Below, in pieces: positions 8,876 through 17,120 of a DNA stretch of 64,000 nucleotides. This DNA is from Duganella aceris (GTDB lineage Bacteria > Pseudomonadota > Gammaproteobacteria > Burkholderiales > Burkholderiaceae_D). Under the pieces are notes generated by a model, which saw only the letters and a program-made list of their open reading frames with translations, was not told the DNA's origin and searched no databases. The stretch's first letter is position 1; each line of letters opens with the position of its first letter. Where the stretch lies: NCBI RefSeq assembly GCF_011090165.1, contig NZ_JAADJT010000007.1:186001-250000 (forward strand). The letters run 5' to 3'. The position numbers and the translations under genes were made by a program.

Positions 8876-9946
8876 ATGGACGATACCCCGGCAACCAAAA
8901 AAGACCTCATCCTTCCACCGCCGCGCCGCAGCCGCCGTAAAAGCGGCGGCACCACCTTGCGCGACGTGGCGGCGCTGGCGGGCGTGGCGCCGATCACCGC
9001 GTCGCGCGCGCTCAACACGCCGAACGCGGTGTCGGAACAAATCCTCAAGCGCGTGCGCAGCGCCGTCGAGCAGACCGGCTACGTGCCGAACATGCTGGCC
9101 GGCGGCCTGGCCTCGCGCAAGAGCCGGCTGGTGGCGGCGGTGATCCCTACCATCTCCGGCAACGTGTTCCTGGAGATGGTGCAGTCGCTCACCGCGTCGC
9201 TGGCGGCCTATGGCTACCAGCTGATGCTGGGCCAGTCCGGCTACGAGGATTCGCGCGAGGACGAGCTGCTGGAGACCATCATCGGCCGCCGTCCCGACGG
9301 CGTGGTGCTGACCGGGATCATGCGCTCGCCGCAGGGCCGCCAGCGGCTGCTGACCAGCGGCATCCCGGTGGTCGAGACCTGGGACCTGACGCCGAATCCG
9401 ATCGACATGCTGGTCGGCTTCTCGCACGAGAAGGTGGGCGAGGCGGTGGCGCGCTACCTGCATAGCAAGGGCAAGCGCCGCGTCGCCACGCTGAGCGCCA
9501 ACGACCAGCGTGCGCAGCGCCGCATGAAAGCCTTCTCCGACACCGCGATCGAACTCGGCATGGCCGCGCCCGGCGCGACCGAGGTGCCGGGCTGGCTGGT
9601 GCCGGCGCCGACCAACGTCGGCATGGGCCGCGCCGGCCTGCGCGAGCTGCTGGCGCGCCATCCCGACATCGACGCGCTGTTCTGCAGTTCCGACATGGTG
9701 GCGCTGGGCGTGCTGACCGAGGCCCAAGCGCAGGGCATCGCCGTGCCGGGGCGGCTGGCCGTCGTCGGCCTGGGCGACCTCAGTTTCGCGCGCGATCTGC
9801 ATCCGGCGCTGACCACGGTGCGCATCGACGGCGCCCGCATCGGCGCCACGGCGGCGCGCTTCATCGTCGAGCGTTCCGAGGAACGCGAAGTACGCGACGG
9901 CATCGTCGACATCGGCTTTTCCATCGTCGAACGCGACAGCGCCTGA
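8876..9946 (+). CDS. LacI-family transcriptional regulator, GntR-like
   Basis: A 356-residue LacI-family repressor. The helix-turn-helix (TLRDVAALAGVAPITASRAL) lies at about residues 27-46 and is followed by the hinge sequence ending PNMLAGGLASRKS and a periplasmic-binding-protein-like sugar domain. The helix-turn-helix and the DALFCSSDMVALGVL segment are close to the gluconate repressor branch (E. coli GntR). A perfect LacI-type palindrome with a GntR-like CCGG centre lies 131 bases downstream, before the TonB receptor gene, so the simplest model is that this protein represses that receptor and responds to a sugar acid. The 32-base gap from the acyl-CoA dehydrogenase gene allows read-through. 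Confidence 0.88.
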   Translation: MDDTPATKKDLILPPPRRSRRKSGGTTLRDVAALAGVAPITASRALNTPNAVSEQILKRVRSAVEQTGYVPNMLAGGLASRKSRLVAAVIPTISGNVFLEMVQSLTASLAAYGYQLMLGQSGYEDSREDELLETIIGRRPDGVVLTGIMRSPQGRQRLLTSGIPVVETWDLTPNPIDMLVGFSHEKVGEAVARYLHSKGKRRVATLSANDQRAQRRMKAFSDTAIELGMAAPGATEVPGWLVPAPTNVGMGRAGLRELLARHPDIDALFCSSDMVALGVLTEAQAQGIAVPGRLAVVGLGDLSFARDLHPALTTVRIDGARIGATAARFIVERSEEREVRDGIVDIGFSIVERDSA

Positions 9947-9954
9947 CGCGCCTG

Positions 9955-9979
9955 TAAACATGTCATTACGGCATGTTTA
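9955..9979 (+). terminator. Possible weak terminator hairpin after the LacI gene
   Basis: TAAACATG at 9955-9962 is matched exactly by CATGTTTA at 9972-9979 around a 9-base loop, starting 8 bases after the LacI-gene stop codon. The stem is A/T-rich and no clear T-run follows, so it could equally be a regulator site. Confidence 0.3.
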
Positions 9980-10033
9980 TGTTGCGCAGCGCACGCCATT
10001 TACAAATCTCATAGCTGTCATTTCCAAAAATTA

Positions 10034-10062
10034 TTGACATCCAAAATAGCTTGGATTAACCT
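10034..10062 (+). promoter_or_regulatory. Candidate sigma-70 promoter of the TonB receptor gene
   Basis: A consensus -35 TTGACA (10034-10039) is followed after 17 bases by a weak -10 TAACCT (10057-10062). Transcription would start near 10069, just before the operator at 10077. A second possible -10, TATAAT at 10121-10126, has only a poor -35. Confidence 0.45.
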
Positions 10063-10076
10063 AAGTCATCATACAA

Positions 10077-10092
10077 CTGGTACCGGTACCAG
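10077..10092. promoter_or_regulatory. LacI/GntR-type operator
   Basis: CTGGTACCGGTACCAG is a perfect 16-bp palindrome with the central CG that LacI-family repressors need. It resembles the E. coli GntR operator form with a TACCGGTA core (from memory). It lies immediately downstream of the best promoter for the TonB receptor, where a bound repressor would block initiation. The adjacent LacI gene (8876-9946) is the obvious candidate protein. Confidence 0.7.
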
Positions 10093-10231
10093 AAACCGTT
10101 TAACTTGGCATTAAACCTCGTATAATGGCGCTGATTACAGATTTTTTGGTAATGCTTTAACTTAACTAAATCGCAACTCAGGAGGCCGACGCGGCATCGC
10201 AGTTTTCATCTCTGTTCATTAGGGGACAATA

Positions 10232-12763
10232 GTGTTTAACAACAATTACAAGCAGCAGACGACCATGATCAAAACCATCAAAATGACGCCGATGGCGTCC
10301 GCCCTGGCGCTGGCGTTGTTCGCGCACGGCGCGCAGGCGCAGGAAGAATCGACCACCAAGCCCGGCACGCTGGAAACCGTGGTGGTGACCGCCAACAAGC
10401 GCGTGGAAAAACTGGAAAACGTTCCGATGGCCATCTCGGTCATGAGCGAGCAGGAAATCCAGCGCACCAACATCCGCGAGATCGAAGACGTGGTGGCCTT
10501 GATGCCGTCGCTGACGCTGAACTCCGGCACCACCGCCGCCAACAACGCGATCTTCATGCGCGGCATCGGCACCGTCTCGGTCGGCATCGGCGTCGAATCC
10601 GACGTGGCCGTGATCATCGACGACATCCCGATCGCCACCCAGTTCCAGGCGTTCAAAGACCTGGCCGACGTGGCGCGCATCGAGGTGCTGAAAGGCCCGC
10701 AGAGCACGCTGTTCGGCAAATCCGCCGTGGCCGGCGCGGTCAACATCGTCACCAAGCCGCTGGCCGGGCCGATGGTGTATCGCGCCAGCACCTACCTGAC
10801 CGACGACAAGGAATGGCGCGTCAACGCCTCGATGGGCGGCCGCATCAACGACGAGTTCGCGATGCGCCTGTACGCCAGCAAGACCCGCCTGCCGGGCACC
10901 TTCCACAACCTGACCGACGGCAAGGACGTCAACGGTTCGGGCGGCAAGACCTTCATGGCCAAGCTGCAATGGAATCCAACCGAGAACATCTCGGTCGACC
11001 TGACGCCGCGCTACAACGCCCAGGACAACACCCGTGGCGTGACCGCCGTTAACGGCTTCTTCCTGCGCACCGGTTCGCTGGCGGCGGGTAACCAGGTGTC
11101 GACCCCGATCGGCCTCGACAACGTCTACCTGAACGGTAATCCGCTGCTGCCGGCCAGCACCATCCTGAAGGGCATCAACGTCAACGATCCGGGCAACCGC
11201 AACGTGCGCCGCGACTTCCCGACCGGCCTGATCTCGACCGACCGCGGCGTCGGCCTGAAGGTGTCGTGGACGCTGCCGAACGACGCCCAACTGATGTCGA
11301 TCACCTCGTACAGCAAGTACCTGGCCAACGACTTCCGCGACCAGGACTTCGCCGACGTGCCGACCATCGCCCCGTCCGGCCAGACCGTCCCGACCATCGA
11401 CAACAACCAGTTCGGCACCTACGACATCCGCTCCAAGACGCAGGAGATCCGCTACGTCTCGCCGGACACCGGCACCTTCAAATACGTGGCCGGCCTGTGG
11501 GTGGCGCACAACGAGATCTACCGCCACTTCATCCGCGGCTATTGCGTCGCGCCGGTGGCCTGCAACGCCAACTCGCCGTCGAGCCCGACCAACTACTACA
11601 CCGACATCTACAACACCAACAAGGCGGTGTTCGGCCAGGCGTCGTGGGAATTCCTGCCGACCTGGACCCTGACGGCCGGCTTGCGCGTCAACGAGGAAAT
11701 CTCCGGCTACCACTACAAGCGCAACTACTTCACCGACCAGCTGACGGTGGCCTCGTTCAAGCCGGGTCCGGTCGGCGTGGACCAGTTCCAGAGCATCGGC
11801 AACTCCGACGTCGCCACCACCGGCAAGGTCAGCCTGCAGAAACAGATCACGCCGGAATGGATGGTCTACTCGCAGGTGTCGACCGGCTACAAGGGCGAGG
11901 CCTACGACGTGACGTCGGGCCTGAAGGCGGTGGCGGCGTTCCCGATTCGTCCGGAAACCAGCCAGAGCTTCGAGATCGGCACCAAGGCCAACCTGTTCAA
12001 CAACCGCATGTCGGTGGCGGCCACGTACTACAACTCGGACTTCTTCAACTACCAGCAGAACATCACCTATGTGCTGCCGAACGACCCGACCATCTACAGC
12101 CAGCTGAACTCGATCCCGAACATCCGCACCCACGGTTTCGAGATCGACGCCAACGCCTTGCTGGCCAAGGATCTGACGGTCAACGCGGCGCTGGCGTTCA
12201 CGCTGCCGACGATCGAAAAATGGAAAAATGGTCCATGCTATAGCGACTCGACCAACGTCGCGGTGGGCGGCACCAAGCTGGCCGCCAACGGCTCGATCGC
12301 CGGCCAGAACGCGGCCTGTTTCCCGATCGTGGCCGGATCGACCACGGGTGTGCAGGACCTGAGCGGCGGCGTGTTTCCGGGCACGCCGAAGATCAAGGCC
12401 AACATCGGCGCCAACTACGACTTCCTGATTCCGACCATGCCGTTCAAGGGATTCGTGAATCTGAACGTGCGCTACCAGAGCAAGTACAACACCAACATCA
12501 ACAACGATCCATTCTCGGTCAACAAGCCGTACAGCATCACCGACCTGGGCTTTGGTATCCGCGATGCGCAGGACAAGTACAAGCTGAGCTTCCGGGTCAA
12601 CAACCTGTTCGACCGGTTCTACATCCCGAATGCGAACTCGAGTGGTCCATCGTCGTTCCGCGCCGGCCCGACCGCGACCTCGCCGCAAGTCTCGGCCAGC
12701 AGCTGGGTCCCGCCGCGCGACGTGTTCCGCTACTTCAGCGTCAAGCTGGACGTGAAATACTAA
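10232..12763 (+). CDS. TonB-dependent receptor, probable carbohydrate uptake
   Basis: An 843-residue outer-membrane receptor. A signal peptide ending AHGAQAQ (about residues 12-35) is followed by a short TonB box region (ETVVVTANKR), a plug domain (about 50-165, with the EVLKGPQSTLFGKSAVAGAV segment) and a 22-strand-type barrel ending in an aromatic residue (LDVKY), as needed for BAM insertion. The GTG at 10232 is preferred because AGGGGA lies 5 bases upstream; the ATG at 10265 has no ribosome site. The LacI-type operator upstream points to a sugar or sugar-acid ligand. There is no SusD-like partner, and the receptor seems to be a single-gene unit ended by palindrome copy 2. Confidence 0.9.
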   Translation: MFNNNYKQQTTMIKTIKMTPMASALALALFAHGAQAQEESTTKPGTLETVVVTANKRVEKLENVPMAISVMSEQEIQRTNIREIEDVVALMPSLTLNSGTTAANNAIFMRGIGTVSVGIGVESDVAVIIDDIPIATQFQAFKDLADVARIEVLKGPQSTLFGKSAVAGAVNIVTKPLAGPMVYRASTYLTDDKEWRVNASMGGRINDEFAMRLYASKTRLPGTFHNLTDGKDVNGSGGKTFMAKLQWNPTENISVDLTPRYNAQDNTRGVTAVNGFFLRTGSLAAGNQVSTPIGLDNVYLNGNPLLPASTILKGINVNDPGNRNVRRDFPTGLISTDRGVGLKVSWTLPNDAQLMSITSYSKYLANDFRDQDFADVPTIAPSGQTVPTIDNNQFGTYDIRSKTQEIRYVSPDTGTFKYVAGLWVAHNEIYRHFIRGYCVAPVACNANSPSSPTNYYTDIYNTNKAVFGQASWEFLPTWTLTAGLRVNEEISGYHYKRNYFTDQLTVASFKPGPVGVDQFQSIGNSDVATTGKVSLQKQITPEWMVYSQVSTGYKGEAYDVTSGLKAVAAFPIRPETSQSFEIGTKANLFNNRMSVAATYYNSDFFNYQQNITYVLPNDPTIYSQLNSIPNIRTHGFEIDANALLAKDLTVNAALAFTLPTIEKWKNGPCYSDSTNVAVGGTKLAANGSIAGQNAACFPIVAGSTTGVQDLSGGVFPGTPKIKANIGANYDFLIPTMPFKGFVNLNVRYQSKYNTNINNDPFSVNKPYSITDLGFGIRDAQDKYKLSFRVNNLFDRFYIPNANSSGPSSFRAGPTATSPQVSASSWVPPRDVFRYFSVKLDVKY

Positions 12764-12782
12764 GCCAGCAAATGTCCCCCTC

Positions 12783-12876
12783 ACTCCGGGGTCAGAGCTA
12801 AAAACTGGACACGGGCTCTACCGTAGCGGTCGCTACGGTAGAGCCCGTGTCCAGTTTTTAGCTCTGACCCCGGAGT
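12783..12876. repeat. 94-bp near-perfect palindrome, copy 2 of 4
   Basis: Two 46-base arms pair exactly around a two-base GT centre (12829-12830). The outer arm matches the other copies; the inner arm reads GGGCTCTACCG and is complemented exactly on the other side. Six T follow the right end (12877 onward region). It lies 19 bases after the TonB-receptor stop and just before the polB SOS box, and would act as a strong terminator that insulates polB. Confidence 0.9.
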
Positions 12877-12891
12877 TTTTTACCGGGCAGG

Positions 12892-12913
12892 CTGTATGCG
12901 CGTACAGTATAAT
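12892..12913 (+). promoter_or_regulatory. LexA (SOS) box overlapping the polB -10 element
   Basis: CTGT at 12892-12895, eight bases, then ACAG at 12904-12907 is a perfect core of the proteobacterial LexA box (CTGT-N8-ACAG). A consensus -10 hexamer, TATAAT, follows at once (12908-12913), so bound LexA would cover the promoter. No convincing -35 is visible. E. coli polB (dinA) is SOS-controlled, which agrees. Confidence 0.75.
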
Positions 12914-12919
12914 TCGCGC

Positions 12920-15289
12920 ATGACGCACACCTCCCACAATGGCTTTATTCTGACCCGCCACTGGCGCGATACGGCCCAGGGGACGGAGATCGAGTTCTGG
13001 CTGGCGACCGACGACGGTCCGCGCAAGATCCGCCTCACCGCGCAAACGTCCGTGGCCTTCGCCGAAGCCTCGCTGCGCGACGCCATCGAGGCCCAGCTGC
13101 CCGACGGCGGCTTCGAGCTGCGCGCGCTGGAGCTCAAGACCTTCGAGCAGCAGCCGGTGATCGGCATCTATGCGTCACGCTACAAGCAGCTGACCGCGCT
13201 GGAGCGCACGCTGCGCGACCACGGCATCAAACTGTACGAGGCCGATATCCGCCCGCCCGAGCGCTATCTGATGGAACGCTTCATCACCGCCGGCGTGCAG
13301 ATCGACGGCGGCCACGTCAGCGGCGCCGTGATCCACAACTGCAAGCTCAAGCCCGCGCCCGACTACCGCCCCACGCTGAAGATGGTGTCGCTCGACATCG
13401 AGACCAGCGCCTACGGCGACCTGTATTCGATCGCGCTGGAAGGCTGCGGCCAGCGTCAGGTCTACATGCTCGGCGAGCCGCCGGCCGCCTCGTCGCAGCA
13501 GATCGACTTCGACCTCGAATACTGCGCCACCCCGCGCCAGCTGATCGAACGCCTCAACAGCTGGTTCGCGCGCCACGATCCCGATGTGCTGATCGGCTGG
13601 AACGTGGTGCAGTTCGACCTGCACGTGCTGCAAAAGAACGCCGACAAGCACCGCATTCCGCTGACCCTCGGCCGCGAGGGCAAGACCATCGAGTGGCGCG
13701 AGCATCCGGGCAAGCAGGGCTACCTGTTCGCGCCGCTGGTCGGCCGCATCGTCCTCGACGGCATCGATGCGCTCAAGGCGGCGTCGTGGACCTTCCCATC
13801 CTTCAGCCTGGAGAACGTGGCCCAGTCCATGCTGGGCGAGGGCAAGGACATCGGCGACGTCTACGACAAGATGGCCGAGATCGAGCGCCGCTTCCAGGAA
13901 GACAAGCCGGCGCTGGCGCACTACAACCTGAAGGATTGCGAACTGGTCACGCGCATCTTCGACAAGGCCAACCTGCTGGCTTTCATGATCGAACGCGCCA
14001 CCGTCACCGGCTTGCAAGCCGACCACCTCGGCGGCTCGATCGCCGCCTTTGGCCACCACTATCTGCCGCGCATGCACCGCGAAGGCTACGTCGCGCCCAG
14101 CGTCGGCGACATCTCCGGCGGCGCTTCGCCGGGCGGCTTCGTCATGGATTCCAAGCCGGGGCTGTACGATTCGGTGGTGGTGCTCGACTACAAGAGCTTG
14201 TACCCGTCGATTATCCGCACCTTCCTGGTCGATCCGGTCGGGCTGGTCGAAGGCGAGCACGCCGACGATCCGGCCTCGGTGGTGGAGGGCGTCAACGGCA
14301 CCGTGTTCTCGCGCACCCGCCATTGCCTGCCGGAGATCACCACCCAGATCTGGAAACAGCGCGACGCCGCCAAGCGCGCCAGGAACGAGCCGCTGTCGCA
14401 GGCGCTGAAGCTGCTGATGAATTCCTTCTGCGGCGTGCTGGGCGCGACCGAGTGCCGCTTCTTCAATCCGCGCCTGGTATCGTCGGTGACGCTGCGCGGT
14501 CACCAGATGATGAAGCAGACCCGCGAACTGGTCGAGGCCGAGGGCTACGACGTCATCTACGGCGACACCGATTCGATCTTCATCTGGCTGAAACAGGAAT
14601 ACGCCAACGACGCAGCGCTGGCCATTGGCCAAGGCCTGGCCGACCGCATCAACCAATGGTGGCGCACCACGCTGAAGGACAAGCTGGGCCTGGAATGCCA
14701 CCTCGAGATCGAGTTCGACACCCACTACCAGAAATTCTTCATGCCGACCATCCGCGGCACCGACACCGGCAGCAAGAAACGCTACGCCGGCCTGACCATC
14801 AACGCCAAGGGCGAAGAGGAAGTGATCTATCGCGGCCTGGAAGTGGCGCGCAGCGACTGGACGCCGCTGGCGCAGCAGTTCCAGCAGGGGCTGTTCACGC
14901 GCATCTTCAAGGACCAGCCCTACCAGGACTTCGTGCGCGACTATGCGCAGAAGACGATGTCCGGCGATTTCGACGAGCTGCTGGTCTACCGCAAGCGCCT
15001 GCGCCAGCCGCTGGACGAGTACAAGGTCAACGTGCCGCCGCAGGTGCGCGCGGCGCGCCTGGCCGACGAATACAACCAGGCCCAGCGCCGCCCGCTGCGC
15101 TACCAGAACGGCGGCTGGATCAGCTACGTGATGACCACCGGCGGCCCGGAGCCGCTGGAGGCGATGCGCTCCCACATCGACTACGAACATTACCTGACGA
15201 AACAGCTGCAACCGATCGCCGATTCGATCCTGCTGCCGATGCACGACAGTTTTTCCAGCCTGACCACGTCGCAAGCCAGTTTGTTCTGA
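12920..15289 (+). CDS. polB: DNA polymerase II (family B)
   Basis: A 789-residue family-B polymerase, co-linear with E. coli Pol II from the GFILTRHWRDT N-terminus to the GLF-like C-terminus. The exonuclease motifs SLDIET and GWNVVQFDL and the NLKDCEL segment, polymerase motif A (DYKSLYPSII) and motif C (YGDTDSIFIW) are intact, so both proofreading and synthesis are expected. Motif B reads KLLMNSFCGVLG: Cys504 replaces the conserved Tyr. The ATG at 12896 lies inside the LexA box and upstream of the -10 element, so the start at 12920 is chosen. Pol II takes part in SOS translesion synthesis and replication restart. The C-terminus is followed after 44 bases by the diguanylate cyclase gene. Confidence 0.93.
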   Translation: MTHTSHNGFILTRHWRDTAQGTEIEFWLATDDGPRKIRLTAQTSVAFAEASLRDAIEAQLPDGGFELRALELKTFEQQPVIGIYASRYKQLTALERTLRDHGIKLYEADIRPPERYLMERFITAGVQIDGGHVSGAVIHNCKLKPAPDYRPTLKMVSLDIETSAYGDLYSIALEGCGQRQVYMLGEPPAASSQQIDFDLEYCATPRQLIERLNSWFARHDPDVLIGWNVVQFDLHVLQKNADKHRIPLTLGREGKTIEWREHPGKQGYLFAPLVGRIVLDGIDALKAASWTFPSFSLENVAQSMLGEGKDIGDVYDKMAEIERRFQEDKPALAHYNLKDCELVTRIFDKANLLAFMIERATVTGLQADHLGGSIAAFGHHYLPRMHREGYVAPSVGDISGGASPGGFVMDSKPGLYDSVVVLDYKSLYPSIIRTFLVDPVGLVEGEHADDPASVVEGVNGTVFSRTRHCLPEITTQIWKQRDAAKRARNEPLSQALKLLMNSFCGVLGATECRFFNPRLVSSVTLRGHQMMKQTRELVEAEGYDVIYGDTDSIFIWLKQEYANDAALAIGQGLADRINQWWRTTLKDKLGLECHLEIEFDTHYQKFFMPTIRGTDTGSKKRYAGLTINAKGEEEVIYRGLEVARSDWTPLAQQFQQGLFTRIFKDQPYQDFVRDYAQKTMSGDFDELLVYRKRLRQPLDEYKVNVPPQVRAARLADEYNQAQRRPLRYQNGGWISYVMTTGGPEPLEAMRSHIDYEHYLTKQLQPIADSILLPMHDSFSSLTTSQASLF

Positions 15290-15333
15290 AGCTGGCGCAT
15301 AATGCAGGATCAATCTTGCCACGGGGGATGACG

Positions 15334-16317
15334 ATGTTAGCACCGCAGACGCCCACCAACGAAGCCCAGCGGATTCATGTGCTGCACTCGCTCGGCCTGC
15401 TCGACGCCTTGCCCGATGAACGCTTCGACCGCCTGACGCGGTTGGCCAAGCGGCTGTTCGGCGTTCCCGTGGCCAAGGTCACGCTGGTCGACGACGAGGC
15501 GGTGTTCGCGCTGTCCTGCGCCGGCCAGGCGTCCGGGCCGGTGCCGCGCGCACTGTCGTTCTGTGCCCACGCCATCGTCAACGACGGCGTGCTGCTGGTG
15601 CCGGAGACGCGCAACGATCCGCGCTTCCACGACAATCCATATGTGACGCAGGCGCCGTTCATCCGCTTCTACGCCGGCTGCCCGCTGGAGGTGCCGGGCG
15701 GCGCGCGGCTCGGCTCGCTGTGCCTGATCGACTTCGAACCGCGCCAGTTCAGCGCCGAGGACGTGTCGCTGTTGCGCGACCTGGCCGCGATGGTCGAACA
15801 GGAAATGGCCGCCGTGCAGATGGCCACCGTCGACGAGCTGACCACGCTGCTGAACCGGCGCGGCTTCGAGGCGGCCGCGCCGCAGGCGCTGCAACTGTGT
15901 GCGCGCATGGACAAGCCGGCCTCGCTGTTGTTTTTCGACCTGAACCGCTTCAAGCAGATCAACGACAATTTCGGCCACGCCGAAGGCGACCGCGCGCTGA
16001 AGGTATTTGCCGAGACGCTACGCAAGGTGCTGCGCAGCAGCGACTTGCCGGGACGCATGGGCGGCGATGAATTCGTCGCGTTGCTGATCAATTCCAGCCG
16101 CGACGAAACCGCGCTGGTGGTGAATCGCCTGCGCACCGCCATCAACGAACGCAACGAAGCGGACCGGCGCGGCTACGAGATCTGCTTCAGCGTCGGCCAG
16201 GTCGAATTGCCGCCCGACGGCGACGCCGACATCGCGCGTCTGCTGGCGCATGGCGACGCCGACATGTACAAGAACAAACACGCCATGAAGAACAATTCGC
16301 ACCAGGAGGGAACATGA
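15334..16317 (+). CDS. Diguanylate cyclase, GAF-GGDEF
   Basis: A 327-residue cytosolic protein. A GAF domain (about residues 15-160, with SFCAHAIV and FYAGCPLEVPGG segments) precedes a GGDEF domain (about 165-320). The active-site motif is intact (MGGDEFVAL) and a product-inhibition I-site RSSD stands five residues before it, so an active, feedback-controlled c-di-GMP synthase is expected. There is no transmembrane segment; the GAF domain probably senses a small cytosolic ligand or redox cue. ATG 15334 is preferred over 15328 because the GGGGG site at 15323-15327 is then at normal spacing. The stop codon overlaps the start of the next gene (ATGA). Confidence 0.9.
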   Translation: MLAPQTPTNEAQRIHVLHSLGLLDALPDERFDRLTRLAKRLFGVPVAKVTLVDDEAVFALSCAGQASGPVPRALSFCAHAIVNDGVLLVPETRNDPRFHDNPYVTQAPFIRFYAGCPLEVPGGARLGSLCLIDFEPRQFSAEDVSLLRDLAAMVEQEMAAVQMATVDELTTLLNRRGFEAAAPQALQLCARMDKPASLLFFDLNRFKQINDNFGHAEGDRALKVFAETLRKVLRSSDLPGRMGGDEFVALLINSSRDETALVVNRLRTAINERNEADRRGYEICFSVGQVELPPDGDADIARLLAHGDADMYKNKHAMKNNSHQEGT

Positions 16318-17120
16318 GTCCAGGTTTTACCGCATTCAAGCAACTGCACGATGGCAACAAACTGCTGCACCTGCCCAACGCCTGGGACGCCGGCAGCGCG
16401 CGCCTGTTTGAAAGCCTGGGCGCGCCGGCCATCGCCACCACCAGCGCCGGCGTGGCCTGGGCCATGGGCTATGCCGACGGCGACAGCATGCCGGCCGAGA
16501 TCGCCATCGGCGTCGCGCTGAACATCGCGCGCGTGCTGACGGTGCCGCTGACGGTCGATCTGGAAAACGGCTACTCGGATGATGCCGCCGTGGTCGCGCA
16601 GCACGCGCAACGCCTGATCGACGCCGGCGTGGCCGGCATCAATCTGGAGGACGGCGGCGCCGCGCCGCAACTGCTGGCCGACAAGATCGCCGCCATCAAG
16701 CGGCTGGCGGCGCAAGCGGGCAAGGACCTCTTCATCAACACCCGCACCGACGTGTACTTGCGTGGCCTGGCGCCGGAAGGCGAGCGCGTGGCCGAGGTTC
16801 TGCGGCGCGCCGCGCTCTACAAGGCGGCCGGCGCCGACGGCCTGTTCGTGCCCGGCATCTGCAAGCCCGGAGAGATCGAAGCGGTGGCGGCCGGCGCCGG
16901 CTTGCCGCTCAACGTGATGGACTGGCCGGGCCTGCCGTCCGCCGATGCCTTGCACGGCCTGGGCGTGGCGCGCCTGAGCGCCGGTTCCGGCATTCCGCAA
17001 GCGCTGTGGGCCGTCGCCGCCGACATGGCCAAGGGCTTCCTGGCCACCGGCAACGCCGGCCCGCTGCTCGCCAACGCCATGGCTTATGGCGATCTGCAGG
17101 CGCTGTTCAGCAAGGGCTAG
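16314..17120 (+). CDS. Isocitrate lyase/PEP mutase family protein
   Basis: A 268-residue (beta/alpha)8 enzyme of the ICL/PEPM superfamily. It has the VDLENGY metal-binding segment near residues 81-87, NLEDG near residue 108 and NTRTD near residue 143. The usual lyase loop KKCGH of isocitrate lyase is absent, so it is one of the small family members (oxaloacetate hydrolase, methylisocitrate lyase-like or phosphonate enzymes) whose substrate cannot be read. It starts within the stop of the GGDEF gene (ATGA), so its translation is coupled to a signalling gene. Its last codon overlaps the convergent pirin gene by 4 bases. Confidence 0.82.
   Translation: MSPGFTAFKQLHDGNKLLHLPNAWDAGSARLFESLGAPAIATTSAGVAWAMGYADGDSMPAEIAIGVALNIARVLTVPLTVDLENGYSDDAAVVAQHAQRLIDAGVAGINLEDGGAAPQLLADKIAAIKRLAAQAGKDLFINTRTDVYLRGLAPEGERVAEVLRRAALYKAAGADGLFVPGICKPGEIEAVAAGAGLPLNVMDWPGLPSADALHGLGVARLSAGSGIPQALWAVAADMAKGFLATGNAGPLLANAMAYGDLQALFSKG

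Noticed and set aside
6894..8894. Very long open frame on the minus strand opposite the phosphatase and dehydrogenase genes
   Set aside because: High GC with strong third-position bias leaves antisense frames open; its translation is Arg/His/Val/Ala-rich with no domain, while the plus strand encodes clear enzymes.
10178..12784. Long minus-strand frame antisense to the TonB receptor
   Set aside because: Same codon-bias effect; composition is low-complexity and no start site or motif supports it.
12896..12919. ATG at 12896 as the polB start
   Set aside because: It lies within the LexA box and upstream of the -10 element, so it would not be in the transcript; the E. coli-like N-terminus fits ATG 12920.
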